This document shows positions 16,786 to 25,717 of a stretch of 64,000 nucleotides of DNA, one piece after another. The stretch comes from Actinomycetota bacterium. Its GTDB lineage: Bacteria > Actinomycetota > Acidimicrobiia > Acidimicrobiales > AC-14. Location of the stretch: assembly GCA_005888325.1 (NCBI GenBank), contig VAWU01000024.1:87721-151720 (forward strand). The letters are read 5' to 3'. The notes under the pieces are model-generated. The model was given only the letters and a program-made list of their open reading frames with translations. It was not told the DNA's origin and did no database searches. A program made the translations under genes and the position numbers. Numbering within the stretch: the stretch's first letter is position 1; every line of letters begins with the position of its first letter.

Positions 16786-19080
16786 TCATCCCGCGGCGGC
16801 CGCGGGGTGGTGTTCGAGCGCGGGAGCACAGTCGGGCAGCTGGCCGGGTCCCCGCACGAGCTGTGAGCGCACCAGCACCTCGAAGCGCGCCGCGCTGAGT
16901 GGCGGGCTGAACAGGAACCCCTGCACCTGATCACAGCCCGACGCGTGGAGGAAGGCAAGTTGGTCGGCCGTCTCCACCCCCTCGGCGACGACGCTGAGCC
17001 CGAGCCCGTGTGCCATGGCGATCACCGCCGCCACGATGGACTCACCACGGTTGCGTTGCCCGATTCGACTGACGAAGGACCTGTCGATCTTCAACACGTC
17101 GATGGGCAGCTGCGTGAGGTGACTCAGCGACGAGTAACCGGTGCCGAAATCGTCGATCGCGCAGCGCACGCCCATGGCGCGGATGTCCTCCAGGACCGAC
17201 ACGGTGAGCTCGAGATGGTCGAGCGCAGCCGTCTCGGTCACTTCCAACTCGAGCGCGCGGCCCGGCAGCTGGTGGCGCCGGAGCGCGGAGGCGACGAGGG
17301 CGGCGAGCGGGGAGCCCACGAACTGTCGCGGCGAGAGGTTGACGGCCAGCGGAAGAGCACGGAGACCGCTGGTCGACCAGATCTGGGCCTGCGCGCAGGC
17401 CAGCTCGAGCACGCGTTCACCCAGCGCAGTGATCAGCCCCGTGTCCTCGGCGAGGGTGATGAACTCGCCGGGGCCGAGCACCCCCCGGTCGGGATGGCGC
17501 CACCGCACGAGTGCCTCCGCCCCCGTCACCGCGCCCGTGTGCAGGGAGACCTTGGGTTGGAAACGCAGCTCGAGCTCGTCGTTCTCGATGGCCCGCAGCA
17601 GCCGGCGCTCCGCGTCGACGCGGGCTTGAACCAAGGCATGGAGCTCGGCGCTGTAGACGGCGACGCCTCCACGCCCCACGTCTTTGGCTTGGTACATGGC
17701 GCTGTCCGCCGCGGTGAGCAGCGCTGACGCGTCGGCCGCGTCGTCTGGAAACACGGCGACCCCGATGCTGGGTGTGACCGGCACGGTGTAGGTGCCCGCC
17801 TCGAAGTGTTCCTCGAAGGCCGCGAGGAGGCGTTCGGCCACGGCGACCGCGTCACCCGGTGCGCGCAAGTGCGGCAGCAGGACCACGAACTCATCCCCTC
17901 CCAGGCGCGCCACGGTGTCCTCGTCGCGCAGGAGCTCGCCGATCCTGGCTGCGACGGCTTGGAGGACGAGATCCCCGCAGGCGTGGCCCAGTCGGTCGTT
18001 GATGGCCTTGAAGCCGTCGAGATCCAGGAACAGCAGTGCCACCGCGGTGCCACCCCGGCGGGCATGGGCGAGCGCACGTTCGAGGCGGTCGTCCAACAAG
18101 GTGCGATTGGGGAGGCCCGTGAGCCCGTCGTGCTCGGCGCGGTGCTCGACGCTCGCCCGGTCCCACAGCAGGTCGGCCAGGTGCGCGGCGATGACCACCG
18201 CCAACACGGCCGATCCCACGGGAAACGTCAACGCGGTACGGGGGGCTCGGAACGCCAGCGCGACGGCGGCCGGCGCGATCACCGCGATGCCGACGAGGAC
18301 CAGGTGCGCCCGGCTGAACTTGGGCGGGTCCTGCGCGAGCGGTTCGAACAGGTGCTCCATGGAGGGATGAAGCGCCGCCGCGCCCCAGGCCCCGAACGAC
18401 AGCACGCGTAGCACCTCGATCGTCGGGCTCGTCCAAGGCAGCGACCACGTGGCCGCGGCGGCCTGGAGGCCATGAGCCCCGAACAGCCCCAGGAACCCGA
18501 TGAGCAGGTAGAGGTAGCTGTCGGGGCGCTCACCGGGCAGGCTCATGAGGCGTCCGGTGACCACGAGCACGGCGACATCGGCTGCAGGGAGTGCGATGGC
18601 CGCGAGCATCACCGGGAACGGCACGGGCTGCCCTGCGTGCGACAACAGTGCCCACGCGCACAGCCCGAACGCCAAGGCGAGCAGGCCCGCCTCGACGACG
18701 ATGTCGCCGCTCCGTCCTCGTCGCCGGCCCTGCACCATCCGCACCACGGCGCTGAGCGTGACGGGATAGCCGACCAAGGCGACGAGTGCGGTCAGGACGA
18801 AGACAGTCGACGTCATGGGGACGATCGATCGCGCCGCGTCACTCATCACCACGGCCCCGAGCCCCACGCCCAGGAGGAGTACCGGCTCCACCGGTCCCGC
18901 CGCGGCCGGCAACGGCCGCCCAGAGCGATGCCGGCGCAGGCCGAGCGCCACACAAACAAGCGTTGCGAGTCCCATGGCGGTCAGCAGGCGGGTTGACGCC
19001 GCGACGCTGTGGGCCCGGGTCGTCCACGCCGCGGCTCCTACCGCCAAGATCAGTGGGGTACGCCAGGCGACGCCGTCCAT
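16786..19080 (-). CDS. Membrane GGDEF-EAL cyclic-di-GMP turnover protein
   Basis: About 764 residues. The N-terminal 310 residues hold roughly nine hydrophobic helices forming a membrane sensor of no known family. The GGDEF domain has an intact signature at residues 394-398 ([13 protein letters not shown]) and an [17 protein letters not shown] start. The EAL domain has the EAL motif at 522-524 (GAEALVRW), [13 protein letters not shown] and [10 protein letters not shown], so both synthesis and hydrolysis of cyclic-di-GMP are possible. The ATG at 19080 is preferred; a GTG at 19107 is an alternative and neither has a strong ribosome binding site. The C-terminus ends in an Ala-rich tail. Confidence 0.88.
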   Translation of the reverse strand: MDGVAWRTPLILAVGAAAWTTRAHSVAASTRLLTAMGLATLVCVALGLRRHRSGRPLPAAAGPVEPVLLLGVGLGAVVMSDAARSIVPMTSTVFVLTALVALVGYPVTLSAVVRMVQGRRRGRSGDIVVEAGLLALAFGLCAWALLSHAGQPVPFPVMLAAIALPAADVAVLVVTGRLMSLPGERPDSYLYLLIGFLGLFGAHGLQAAAATWSLPWTSPTIEVLRVLSFGAWGAAALHPSMEHLFEPLAQDPPKFSRAHLVLVGIAVIAPAAVALAFRAPRTALTFPVGSAVLAVVIAAHLADLLWDRASVEHRAEHDGLTGLPNRTLLDDRLERALAHARRGGTAVALLFLDLDGFKAINDRLGHACGDLVLQAVAARIGELLRDEDTVARLGGDEFVVLLPHLRAPGDAVAVAERLLAAFEEHFEAGTYTVPVTPSIGVAVFPDDAADASALLTAADSAMYQAKDVGRGGVAVYSAELHALVQARVDAERRLLRAIENDELELRFQPKVSLHTGAVTGAEALVRWRHPDRGVLGPGEFITLAEDTGLITALGERVLELACAQAQIWSTSGLRALPLAVNLSPRQFVGSPLAALVASALRRHQLPGRALELEVTETAALDHLELTVSVLEDIRAMGVRCAIDDFGTGYSSLSHLTQLPIDVLKIDRSFVSRIGQRNRGESIVAAVIAMAHGLGLSVVAEGVETADQLAFLHASGCDQVQGFLFSPPLSAARFEVLVRSQLVRGPGQLPDCAPALEHHPAAAAG

Positions 19081-19153
19081 ATCCCGAACATCGGTGCACG
19101 AGTGCACAAGATTGAACGACTGGATTCTCGGGGTCGTTCGGGGCGCAGACCCC

Positions 19154-20378
19154 TTACGGGCGCTTGGTGAACTGCACCGGCATGCGTTTGATGCCGTGGA
19201 TGAAGGCCGACTGGAGCATGTCGGGGGGGCCGGTCACCTCGATGTCGGGCAGACGGCGGAAGAGCTCGTCGAACATCACCCCGATCTCCCGGCGGGCCAG
19301 GTGGGCGCCGAGGCAGAAATGCGGGCCGCCGGCGCCGAACCCGACGTGCTCGTTCGGCGTGCGCCGGACGTCGAAGCGGTCGGGGTCGTCGAACTTCGAC
19401 GCATCGCGGTTGGCCGAGTTGTACCAGAGGACGACCTTCTCGCCTTCGCCGATCTCCTGACCGCCGATCACGGTCTCCCGGCTGACCGTGCGGCGGAAGT
19501 GGATCACGGGGGTGGACCAACGCACGATCTCCTCGACCGCGGTCGGAGTGACGGCCGGGTTCTCCATCCAGATGCGGCGCTGGTCGGGATGGTCGGTGAG
19601 CGCCTTCATGCCGTGGCTGATGGCGGTGCGGGTCGTCTCGTTCCCGGCGACGACGAGGAGGATGAAGAAGGACCCGAACTCCTGGGTGGTGAGGGCTTCG
19701 CCCTCCACGTCGGCGGTCGCCCGGCTCGGTCAGCTTCCGCTCGCCGAGCTCCATGGCGAACTGGTACAGCTCCATCGCCGCCGCCATCAGGTCCTCGAGG
19801 CTGTTGACGTACTCGGGATCGCCGACGCCGAGGATCGTGTTGGTGAGCTCGAAGATGCGGCCGTAGTGCGATGCGGGGATACCCATCATGTCGCAGATGA
19901 TCTGCAGCGGCAGGGCGGCGGCGATCTCCTGAACGAAGTCGCACTCGCCGAGCGGCGCGACGCGATCGACGATCTCACGCGCCTTGACGCGCACCGTGTC
20001 ACCCAGGCTCGTCACCATCTTCGGTGTGAAGCCGCGGTTGACGATGCCGCGCAGCTTGGCGTGACGCGGATCGTCCATCGAGATCATCGAGCCGAAGAAC
20101 TCGCTGATCTCGACGGGCATGTCGCCGATGTTCACGCCCTTGCCCGACACGAACACGTCGGGTCGCCGGCTCGCGGTCCACACATCGTCGTACCGCGTGA
20201 GCGACCAGTAACCGGGCCCACGCGGCATCGGTTCGAACTCGGGCTCGGCGAAGAACGCGACGGGCCGTTCCGTCCGCAGCGTGGCGAACGCCGCTTCGCG
20301 CTCGGCCTCGGGCCGGATCCAGAACTCGGGGTCGGACAGGTCGATCTCGTCGACCTCGAGGTGTGTCACGGACGTCAT
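19154..20378 (-). pseudogene. Cytochrome P450, frameshifted
   Basis: Two frames together encode one P450. The first (from ATG 20378) runs from MTSVTHLEVDE through the B-E helices (SMDDPRHAKLRGIVNRGFTP) to ELGERKLTEPGD. The second begins at about 19730 with ADVEGEALTT and contains the I-helix VVAGNETTR, the EEIVR ExxR helix, and the heme loop FGAGGPHFCLG, ending in FTKRP. Family comparison suggests about 25-26 bases are missing where the frame changes (about 19725-19735), including part of the G/H region. All catalytic motifs are otherwise intact, so either the break is recent or it is a sequence error. It resembles the CYP125/124/142-like actinobacterial group active on steroids or fatty acids. 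Confidence 0.82.
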
Positions 20379-20487
20379 GGACGGAGTCTCTCGCGCACGG
20401 CTCGCCGGCGTCTCGGGGCAGCACGCGGCCGCCCGGCCGGCCGCTCGGGATTGACGGTGGCCCGGAATTTCATAAACACTCACGTTG

Positions 20488-21474
20488 ATGAAGTACGTGC
20501 CGTACCAGCGGCTGGGGGAACGCCCGAACGTGATCGTCGACGGTGCCGCCAACGCCGACACGGTGCTCACGCTCTCGCACTGGCCGCACAGCCCCACGCC
20601 CGCCGAGCTCAGCGCCGACCTCTCGGCCGAGATCGTCTTCCGCTATCTCGAGCGACCCGAGCTGCACGTGGCAGTCGACGCGGTGTCCAACAACCACTTC
20701 GACGAGGACGGGCTCGTCGGAGTGTGGGCGATGGTGAACCCCGACGAGGCGCAGCAGCGGCGCGACCGGCTGGTCGACATCGCGGCCGCGGGTGACTTCG
20801 CCACCTACCGCGACCGGCGCGCGGCGCGCGCCGCGTTCACCCTCGCGGCGTTCGCCGACCCGGATCAATCGCCCTTGGGCGCCGCCGTCTTCGCGGTCGA
20901 CTACCCGGAGCTGGTCGCGACGTTGTTCGACGAGCTGCTGCCACGACTCGGCGACATCTGTGACCGCGTCGACGACTACCGCGCCCTGTGGGAGGCGGAG
21001 GACACCGCGCTGACCGAGAGCGAGGCCGCGATCGAGAGCGGCGCGGCGGTCATCGAGGAGCTGCCGGCCCTCGACCTCGCGGTCGTCACGATTCCCGAGG
21101 AGCTCGACCTGCGTCGCGTGCACCGCTTCACCCAGCGGCGTACGGAAGCGATCCACCCGATGGCAGTCCACAACGCGACCAATCGGTTCCGCGTGCTCGT
21201 CGTGCAGGGACGCAGCTTCAGGTTCCACTACCGGTACGAGAGTTGGGTGCAGTACGTCTCGCGCAAGCCGCTCCCGCGCGTCGACCTCGCGCCGCTCGTC
21301 ACTCGACTCTCGGAGCTCGAGCGAAACGGTCGGTGGCGGGCGGACGGGGTGGACGCGATCACCCCCGTGCTGCAGCTCGATGGTGCCGACGAATCGAGCA
21401 TCGACCTCACGACGTTTCGCGCTGAGCTCGAACGCCACCTCGCCGGCGCGCCTCCGGCCTGGGACCCGTACTGA
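20488..21474 (+). CDS. Hypothetical protein, DUF6687-like
   Basis: About 328 residues. It starts MKYVPYQRLGERPNVIVDG followed by LTLSHWPHSPTPAEL, and has an acidic middle and a C-terminal VQYVSRKPLPRVDLAPL segment. The opening matches my memory of actinobacterial DUF6687 proteins; no function is known. DxD-like and His residues (SNNHFDEDG) suggest metal binding or hydrolase activity, as speculation. ATG 20488 is preferred over the adjacent TTG. It is divergent from the P450 with 109 bases between, and convergent with the broken epoxide hydrolase (2-base gap). Confidence 0.6.
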   Translation: MKYVPYQRLGERPNVIVDGAANADTVLTLSHWPHSPTPAELSADLSAEIVFRYLERPELHVAVDAVSNNHFDEDGLVGVWAMVNPDEAQQRRDRLVDIAAAGDFATYRDRRAARAAFTLAAFADPDQSPLGAAVFAVDYPELVATLFDELLPRLGDICDRVDDYRALWEAEDTALTESEAAIESGAAVIEELPALDLAVVTIPEELDLRRVHRFTQRRTEAIHPMAVHNATNRFRVLVVQGRSFRFHYRYESWVQYVSRKPLPRVDLAPLVTRLSELERNGRWRADGVDAITPVLQLDGADESSIDLTTFRAELERHLAGAPPAWDPY

Positions 21475-21476
21475 GA

Positions 21477-22322
21477 TCAGGCGCTCGACAGGTGGTCGAG
21501 GAGGAGCCGGTTGAGCTCGTCGGCTGCCTCCTCCGGTATCCAGTGGCTCACGCCCTCGAGCACCTCGAAGCGGTACGGCCCCTCGACGTGGTCGACCGTC
21601 GCCTCCGCGCCCTCGCGCCCGAGCGCGACGTCGGCGGTGCTCCACACGAACATCGTCGGCGTGGTGATGGGCCCGAGCCGGTCGATCGCGGCGGCCTCGG
21701 CCGCGCGGTACCAGTTGAGCGCAGCCGACATCGCACCGGGCTCGCGCATGCGCCGCACGTAGGTGTCGACGTCGCCGCTGAGCCCGGTGCCCGCGAGCAT
21801 GACGCGCAGCCGGGTTGCGTCATCCTCGAGCAGCAGCTCCTCCGCTTTGCCCTCCTGGCGGAACACGTCGACGTAGCTCGACCGTTGCCGCTGGTCGTCA
21901 CCGTGGAGCGCGCGGGCGAACGCCGCGGGGTGCGGGACCGACAACGCGGTGAGCGAACGCAGCCGCTGCGGGTGGCGTCCGGCCACGTGCCACGCGACCG
22001 CTGCGCCCCAGTCGTGACCCACCAGGTGGAACCGGTCCGCGCCCAGCTGGTCGGCCATCCCGACCACGTCGGCCACCAGAGGCTCGATCCCCTAGTGCTC
22101 CACGCCGACCGGGCGGGCCCGGGGCGAGTACCCCCGCTGGTCAGGCGCGACGGCGCGATAGCCGGCCGCGCCGAGGGGGCCCAACTGGGCGCGCCACTCG
22201 TGGCTGCTCTGCGGGAAGCCGTGCAGCAGCAGGACGAGCTCGCCGTCTGGTGGCCCCACCGCCAGGGCGTCGAACGTGAGCCGGCCCACGGCGAGCTCGA
22301 GGCGCTCCGGACCGGGCGGCAT
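21477..22322 (-). pseudogene. Epoxide hydrolase-like alpha/beta-hydrolase interrupted by one amber codon
   Basis: One continuous frame of 281 residues is broken only by TAG at 22092-22094. Upstream are LLLHGFPQSSHEW (oxyanion HGFP) and VAPDQRGYSPRARPVGVEH. Downstream are LVADVVGMADQLG, the nucleophile elbow VGHDWGAAVAW with its catalytic Asp, the cap domain, and GVSHWIPEE with the catalytic His. Homologues usually carry an aromatic residue at the stop position, so TAC or TAT to TAG is the simplest cause. The downstream half also has a GTG that could restart translation but lacks the oxyanion loop. TAGCCT lies 8 bases before the ATG, so its promoter looks intact. Confidence 0.82.
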
Positions 22323-22364
22323 GGCCGGGGAGGCTATCGAGGGCCACGCACTACCGTCGGAGAC

Positions 22365-22799
22365 GTGAGCGCGTCACAGCTCGAGCAGCGGGTCCGCCTG
22401 CTCCCGTCGGTCCGCTCGTGCTCGATCGACGACCGCCGCGTCACCGTCCTGGTCGATCTGGCGACCGACCGCCGCAACGTCGCCGCGGGCGTCGCCTACA
22501 TCCTCGCCGACCTCGGCATCGAGCGAACGGTGAACGTGCTCGGCGGCACGAGCCCCGCGGCCGAGGTGCTGCCCGCAGCCGCGCCGCGATCGGTGTGGCT
22601 CGTGCTCGTCGGGGTTGCTGCGCTCGTCCTCATGGTGCTCGGCGTGGTGGTGCTGATCGCCGACAATCGCGGGTCGTCGGACAGACCCGACCGCGCCCGC
22701 AAGCGACCACCGAATGCCACCACCACCGTCGCGGTCCCGCCGTCGGTCACGAGTCCTCCGACGTTCCCGCCCGACTGGCAACTTCGGCCCGGCCCGTGA
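22365..22799 (+). CDS. Small membrane protein with ferredoxin-like N-terminal domain and Pro/Thr tail
   Basis: About 144 residues. Residues 1-60 (SQLEQRVRLLPSVRSCSIDD, then RRVTVLVDLATDR) look like a compact alpha/beta fold of the ACT/HMA type. One membrane helix follows (about 75-98, SVWLVLVGVAALVLMVLGVV), then a Thr/Pro/Ser-rich tail probably outside the cell. Family unknown. The GTG start is preceded by TACCGT 7 bases upstream, fitting leaderless initiation, and is divergent from the epoxide hydrolase across 42 bases. It heads a cluster of envelope-related genes on the same strand. Confidence 0.6.
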   Translation: MSASQLEQRVRLLPSVRSCSIDDRRVTVLVDLATDRRNVAAGVAYILADLGIERTVNVLGGTSPAAEVLPAAAPRSVWLVLVGVAALVLMVLGVVVLIADNRGSSDRPDRARKRPPNATTTVAVPPSVTSPPTFPPDWQLRPGP

Positions 22800-22935
22800 A
22801 CGCGCGCCGCGAACGGTCCACGACGCACCCACGGTCGATCCCGTACCATGCGACTGTCATCGCTCGTTCGGCGCCGGCGCTCTTCGGTTCGTCCAGTGGT
22901 TGCGGGCCGCCCTCACCGTCCGCAGAGGAGGGGTT

Positions 22936-23850
22936 GTGGAGATCCAGCGGGGGTTGGGGAGAGGTTTGGGAGCGCTCTTCCCGTCCACCCAGGCGGGTGA
23001 GGGTGACGCGTCGACGACCGGCACCGCGCCGACGGAACGCGAGCTGAGCGTGGCCATGGCCCCGACCGACCTCGGCGTCGTCATCCAGGACGTGATCTAC
23101 GCGGGGCTCGACGCGCTCCTCGCGGCGATGCCGCTCGACCTCTGCGCATACCTGCACCTCGCGGAGGCGACCGGTCCTCAGCTCTACCTCCGCACACCCG
23201 ACCTCTCGTCGATGGACGCCAACGAATGCTTCGCACTGTTCGGCGCGCTACGCGATGCGCTCGACGCCAACGAGGAGGACGACAGCCCGCTCGAGGTCCG
23301 CGGGTTTCACGCGCTGCGCATGAACACTCCCGGGCCTCGGTCGCGCGGACTCCACGTCGTCGGTCGACGCGCGGACGAGCTCGACGAGCGTGAACGCGAG
23401 CTGGCCGGGCGCCTGAGCCACGCGTTGGGCGCAGCCACCCACGCGCTCGAAGCGGTGGGCCCAGCGTCGGGCGAGCCCACGCTACGGCTCTCGGTCGAGG
23501 TGGTCGAAGGCGGACCGCAGGCCGACATCTCCCTGGAGGCGGGCGGGGAGACGCGCACCGGGCGCGGCACTGCGGAGTCGCCGTTCGAAGCCGTCGCCCG
23601 GGCGGTGCTCGACGCCTTTCGCGGCGAGTTCCAGCTCGTCCACGCGGGCCTGCAGGAGGCGGGCGGCGAGCGGGTGGCGCTCGTGATCGTCGAGGACGTG
23701 CTCGCCGAGCGGGGCCTCGGGTCGGCCCTGGGCCAGGACCCCCTGCAGGCCACCGCGGCCGCCGCCCTCGAGGCGGTCGGCCGGGTGCGGGACGCGAGCG
23801 CCCGGGCCCGGCGCGACAGGCGCATGGGCACCTTCCCGCCCTCCCCCTGA
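22936..23850 (+). CDS. Hypothetical protein with ParB-like N-terminal motif
   Basis: About 304 residues. After GTG (AGGAGGGG just upstream) the protein opens with residues 5-16 RGLGRGLGALFP, nearly identical to the N-terminal peptide of chromosomal ParB that contacts ParA. No ParB nuclease fold or HTH follows. Residues about 40-185 look like a GAF-type domain (VIQDVIYAGLDALLAAMP, LCAYLHLAE, FHALRM), and about 185-270 is a second alpha/beta domain (LRLSVEVVEGG, ESPFEAVARAVLDAF). No membrane segment. Function is not known; I infer a possible link to a ParA-family ATPase. Downstream by 57 bases is the LAQTG protein gene. Confidence 0.65.
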   Translation: MEIQRGLGRGLGALFPSTQAGEGDASTTGTAPTERELSVAMAPTDLGVVIQDVIYAGLDALLAAMPLDLCAYLHLAEATGPQLYLRTPDLSSMDANECFALFGALRDALDANEEDDSPLEVRGFHALRMNTPGPRSRGLHVVGRRADELDERERELAGRLSHALGAATHALEAVGPASGEPTLRLSVEVVEGGPQADISLEAGGETRTGRGTAESPFEAVARAVLDAFRGEFQLVHAGLQEAGGERVALVIVEDVLAERGLGSALGQDPLQATAAAALEAVGRVRDASARARRDRRMGTFPPSP

Positions 23851-23907
23851 CCCAGCCCCGGCCCGAGGTAGGCTGCCGCGTCGACCGAACCGGAGGGGGT
23901 TCGCGGA

Positions 23908-24603
23908 GTGGAGGCTGCTGGCCAGGGCTACAGGCAACGGCGTCGGCGGGCGAAGAAGCTCCGGCGACGCGCCGCCGCCCTGGGGATCCTGGGCGCGGTC
24001 TTCCTCGCCGGGGCAGCACCCGCGGGAGCGGGAGCCAAGGCCGGCGTCACACCCAACACCAACTTGAAGGACGGCGACATCGTCACGGTCGCCTGGACGG
24101 GCGTCGACGCGGGAGCCCGGCTCAACATCTTCGAGTGCGCGCAACCGCCGACGACGAGCACGTGCGCGGTCACCCAGGGCGTGATGAACTTCGTCAACGC
24201 CGCGACCGGCAACGGCCAGGTCATGCTCACCGTGCACACCGGCGCGATCGGCACGAGCGGAGCGCAGTGTCCCGGCGCCAAGAACGACTGCGTCATGGTG
24301 ATCAACGTCGGCGCGTCCGAGGACCCGGCGGCAAACTTTGTCCTGCCGATCTCGTTCACCGGGGCGCCGGGCGCGAGCCCCGAGCAGCGCGCCGAGCTGG
24401 CGCAGACCGGCCCCGTCCATCTCGGCCTCGCCCTCACTGGCGGGGGCGCGATGCTCGCGGGCATGGTCCTCGTGAAGCTGGTGGAGGTCCCGCCGAGCGT
24501 GCCCGCGACACCGACGCCACCGCGGCGCGCGTGGCGCCGCACCGACGACGACATCCTCTACCGCCGCCGCCGGTACAAGCCCAAGCACCTGCGACGGCGC
24601 TGA
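23908..24603 (+). CDS. Exported neocarzinostatin-like protein with LAQTG sorting-like motif
   Basis: About 231 residues. A very basic N-terminus (RQRRRRAKKLRRR) leads into a signal helix ending AAPAGAGA. The mature domain VTPNTNLKDGDIVTVAWTG resembles the neocarzinostatin-type beta-sandwich, with Cys pairs at ECAQ/TCAV and QCPG/DCVM. At residues 164-168 LAQTG matches the LAXTG sorting signal of actinobacterial sortases and is followed by a hydrophobic segment (about 172-194). Unlike classic signals the tail after it is long (about 37 residues) and Arg/Pro-rich. A class F sortase is encoded two genes on. GTG start with GGAGGGGG upstream. Confidence 0.75.
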   Translation: MEAAGQGYRQRRRRAKKLRRRAAALGILGAVFLAGAAPAGAGAKAGVTPNTNLKDGDIVTVAWTGVDAGARLNIFECAQPPTTSTCAVTQGVMNFVNAATGNGQVMLTVHTGAIGTSGAQCPGAKNDCVMVINVGASEDPAANFVLPISFTGAPGASPEQRAELAQTGPVHLGLALTGGGAMLAGMVLVKLVEVPPSVPATPTPPRRAWRRTDDDILYRRRRYKPKHLRRR

Positions 24604-24658
24604 CGGGGCTCTGCTGCAACCTCAGCCGGCGAACCGACCCCATCGTGCCCGGCCCGTC

Positions 24659-25717
24659 GTGAAGCGCGTCATCCTCGTTGCGCTGGTCGGCCTGTCGGTG
24701 TCGGCGCCCGCGTTCGGGGTCGTCGCGCCCGAGGTGCCGGGCGACCTCGTCGTGTCGAAGGTCGACACCACGCACTACCCACAGGTCACCATGATCGTGG
24801 CGCCGCCCCGGCTCCTCGCGCCGCGCGACCTCCCCGCGGATGCGTTCAGCGTCACCGAGAACGGTGAGCGCCGCGAGGTCAACGTGGCGCGGCTGCCCAA
24901 CTCGGGGCTGCAGATCGCCCTCGTGCTCGACCCGACGGTACCTCCCGAGCTCTTCCGCGCCGCACAGGGCGCGGCGCTCGACTTCGTTCTCCGACTTCCC
25001 ATCGGCACGCGCGTCGCGCTCATCGACGCGGGTGCGCCGCCCGAGGTCACGCTGCCTGCGACCACCGACCTCGTCGCCGCAACGCGCGCGGTCGGCGACC
25101 TCACCCGCCGGCCCGATCGCGCGATCTACGACGCGGTGCGGCGTGCCGACGCCGAGCTCACCCCGGCCAGCCAGGCGCGACACACGGTCGTCGTGTTCAC
25201 CGGCGGCAGGGACCGATCGAGCTCGATCACGCTCGACGCGCTGAAGCGCCGGCTCACCGTGCGCGGAACGAGCGTCTACGCGATCGAGCTGTCGGGCGGC
25301 GACACTGGCGGCGCGCTCGCGACCCTCGCCGCGGGGGCGGGCGGCGAGTCGGTCAGGGTCGCCTCCACCGAGCTCGTGGGCGCGTACCAACGGGTCGCCG
25401 ACGTGCTGCTGAACCAGTACCGGGTCTCGTTCGCGGCGCGCTCGCGGGGCCGGGCGCAGCTGTCGGTCGGAGTCGCGGCGGACGGGATCAGCGGGGAGAG
25501 GTCGCTGGGGGTGGAGCTCACCGCACTCGAAGGCACGTCACGCCGCGCCGGCGGGGCCGTGCCGTCGGAGCGGGGCGGGGGCCGAGCGGTGGCCGAGCCG
25601 TTGGCCGCGGGGGTCGCGATCGCCATGGCGCTGCTCGCCGGTGGGCTGCTCGTGTTGCTCGGGCGCGCCGGGCTGCGGGCGCGCTCGACGCCCAGCAGCC
25701 AACGAAGCGCTAGGTGA
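24659..25717 (+). CDS. Exported VWA-domain protein with C-terminal membrane anchor
   Basis: About 352 residues. Signal peptide (VILVALVGLSVSAPAFG), an N-terminal beta region (DAFSVTENGERREVNVARL), then a von Willebrand A fold: strand LQIALVLDPTVPPELF, helix, VALIDAG, HTVVVFTGGRDRSSSITLDAL, and VYAIELSGGD. The MIDAS motif DxSxS is replaced by DPTVP, so metal binding is probably lost or altered. A C-terminal helix (about 318-338) anchors it to the membrane. It follows the LAQTG gene by 55 bases and ends overlapping the convergent sortase gene by 8 bases. Role unknown; VWA proteins usually mediate surface or complex assembly. Confidence 0.75.
   Translation: MKRVILVALVGLSVSAPAFGVVAPEVPGDLVVSKVDTTHYPQVTMIVAPPRLLAPRDLPADAFSVTENGERREVNVARLPNSGLQIALVLDPTVPPELFRAAQGAALDFVLRLPIGTRVALIDAGAPPEVTLPATTDLVAATRAVGDLTRRPDRAIYDAVRRADAELTPASQARHTVVVFTGGRDRSSSITLDALKRRLTVRGTSVYAIELSGGDTGGALATLAAGAGGESVRVASTELVGAYQRVADVLLNQYRVSFAARSRGRAQLSVGVAADGISGERSLGVELTALEGTSRRAGGAVPSERGGGRAVAEPLAAGVAIAMALLAGGLLVLLGRAGLRARSTPSSQRSAR

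Noticed and set aside
22092..22094. Amber codon as pyrrolysine or programmed readthrough
   Set aside because: No PYLIS-like context or pyl genes are visible, and TAG is used as an ordinary stop elsewhere (for example the leader peptides and pknB); mutation or error is simpler.
19154..22322. Transposon or phage insertion as cause of the two broken genes
   Set aside because: No inverted repeats, target duplications or transposase remnants are visible; the lesions are a small deletion and a point change.
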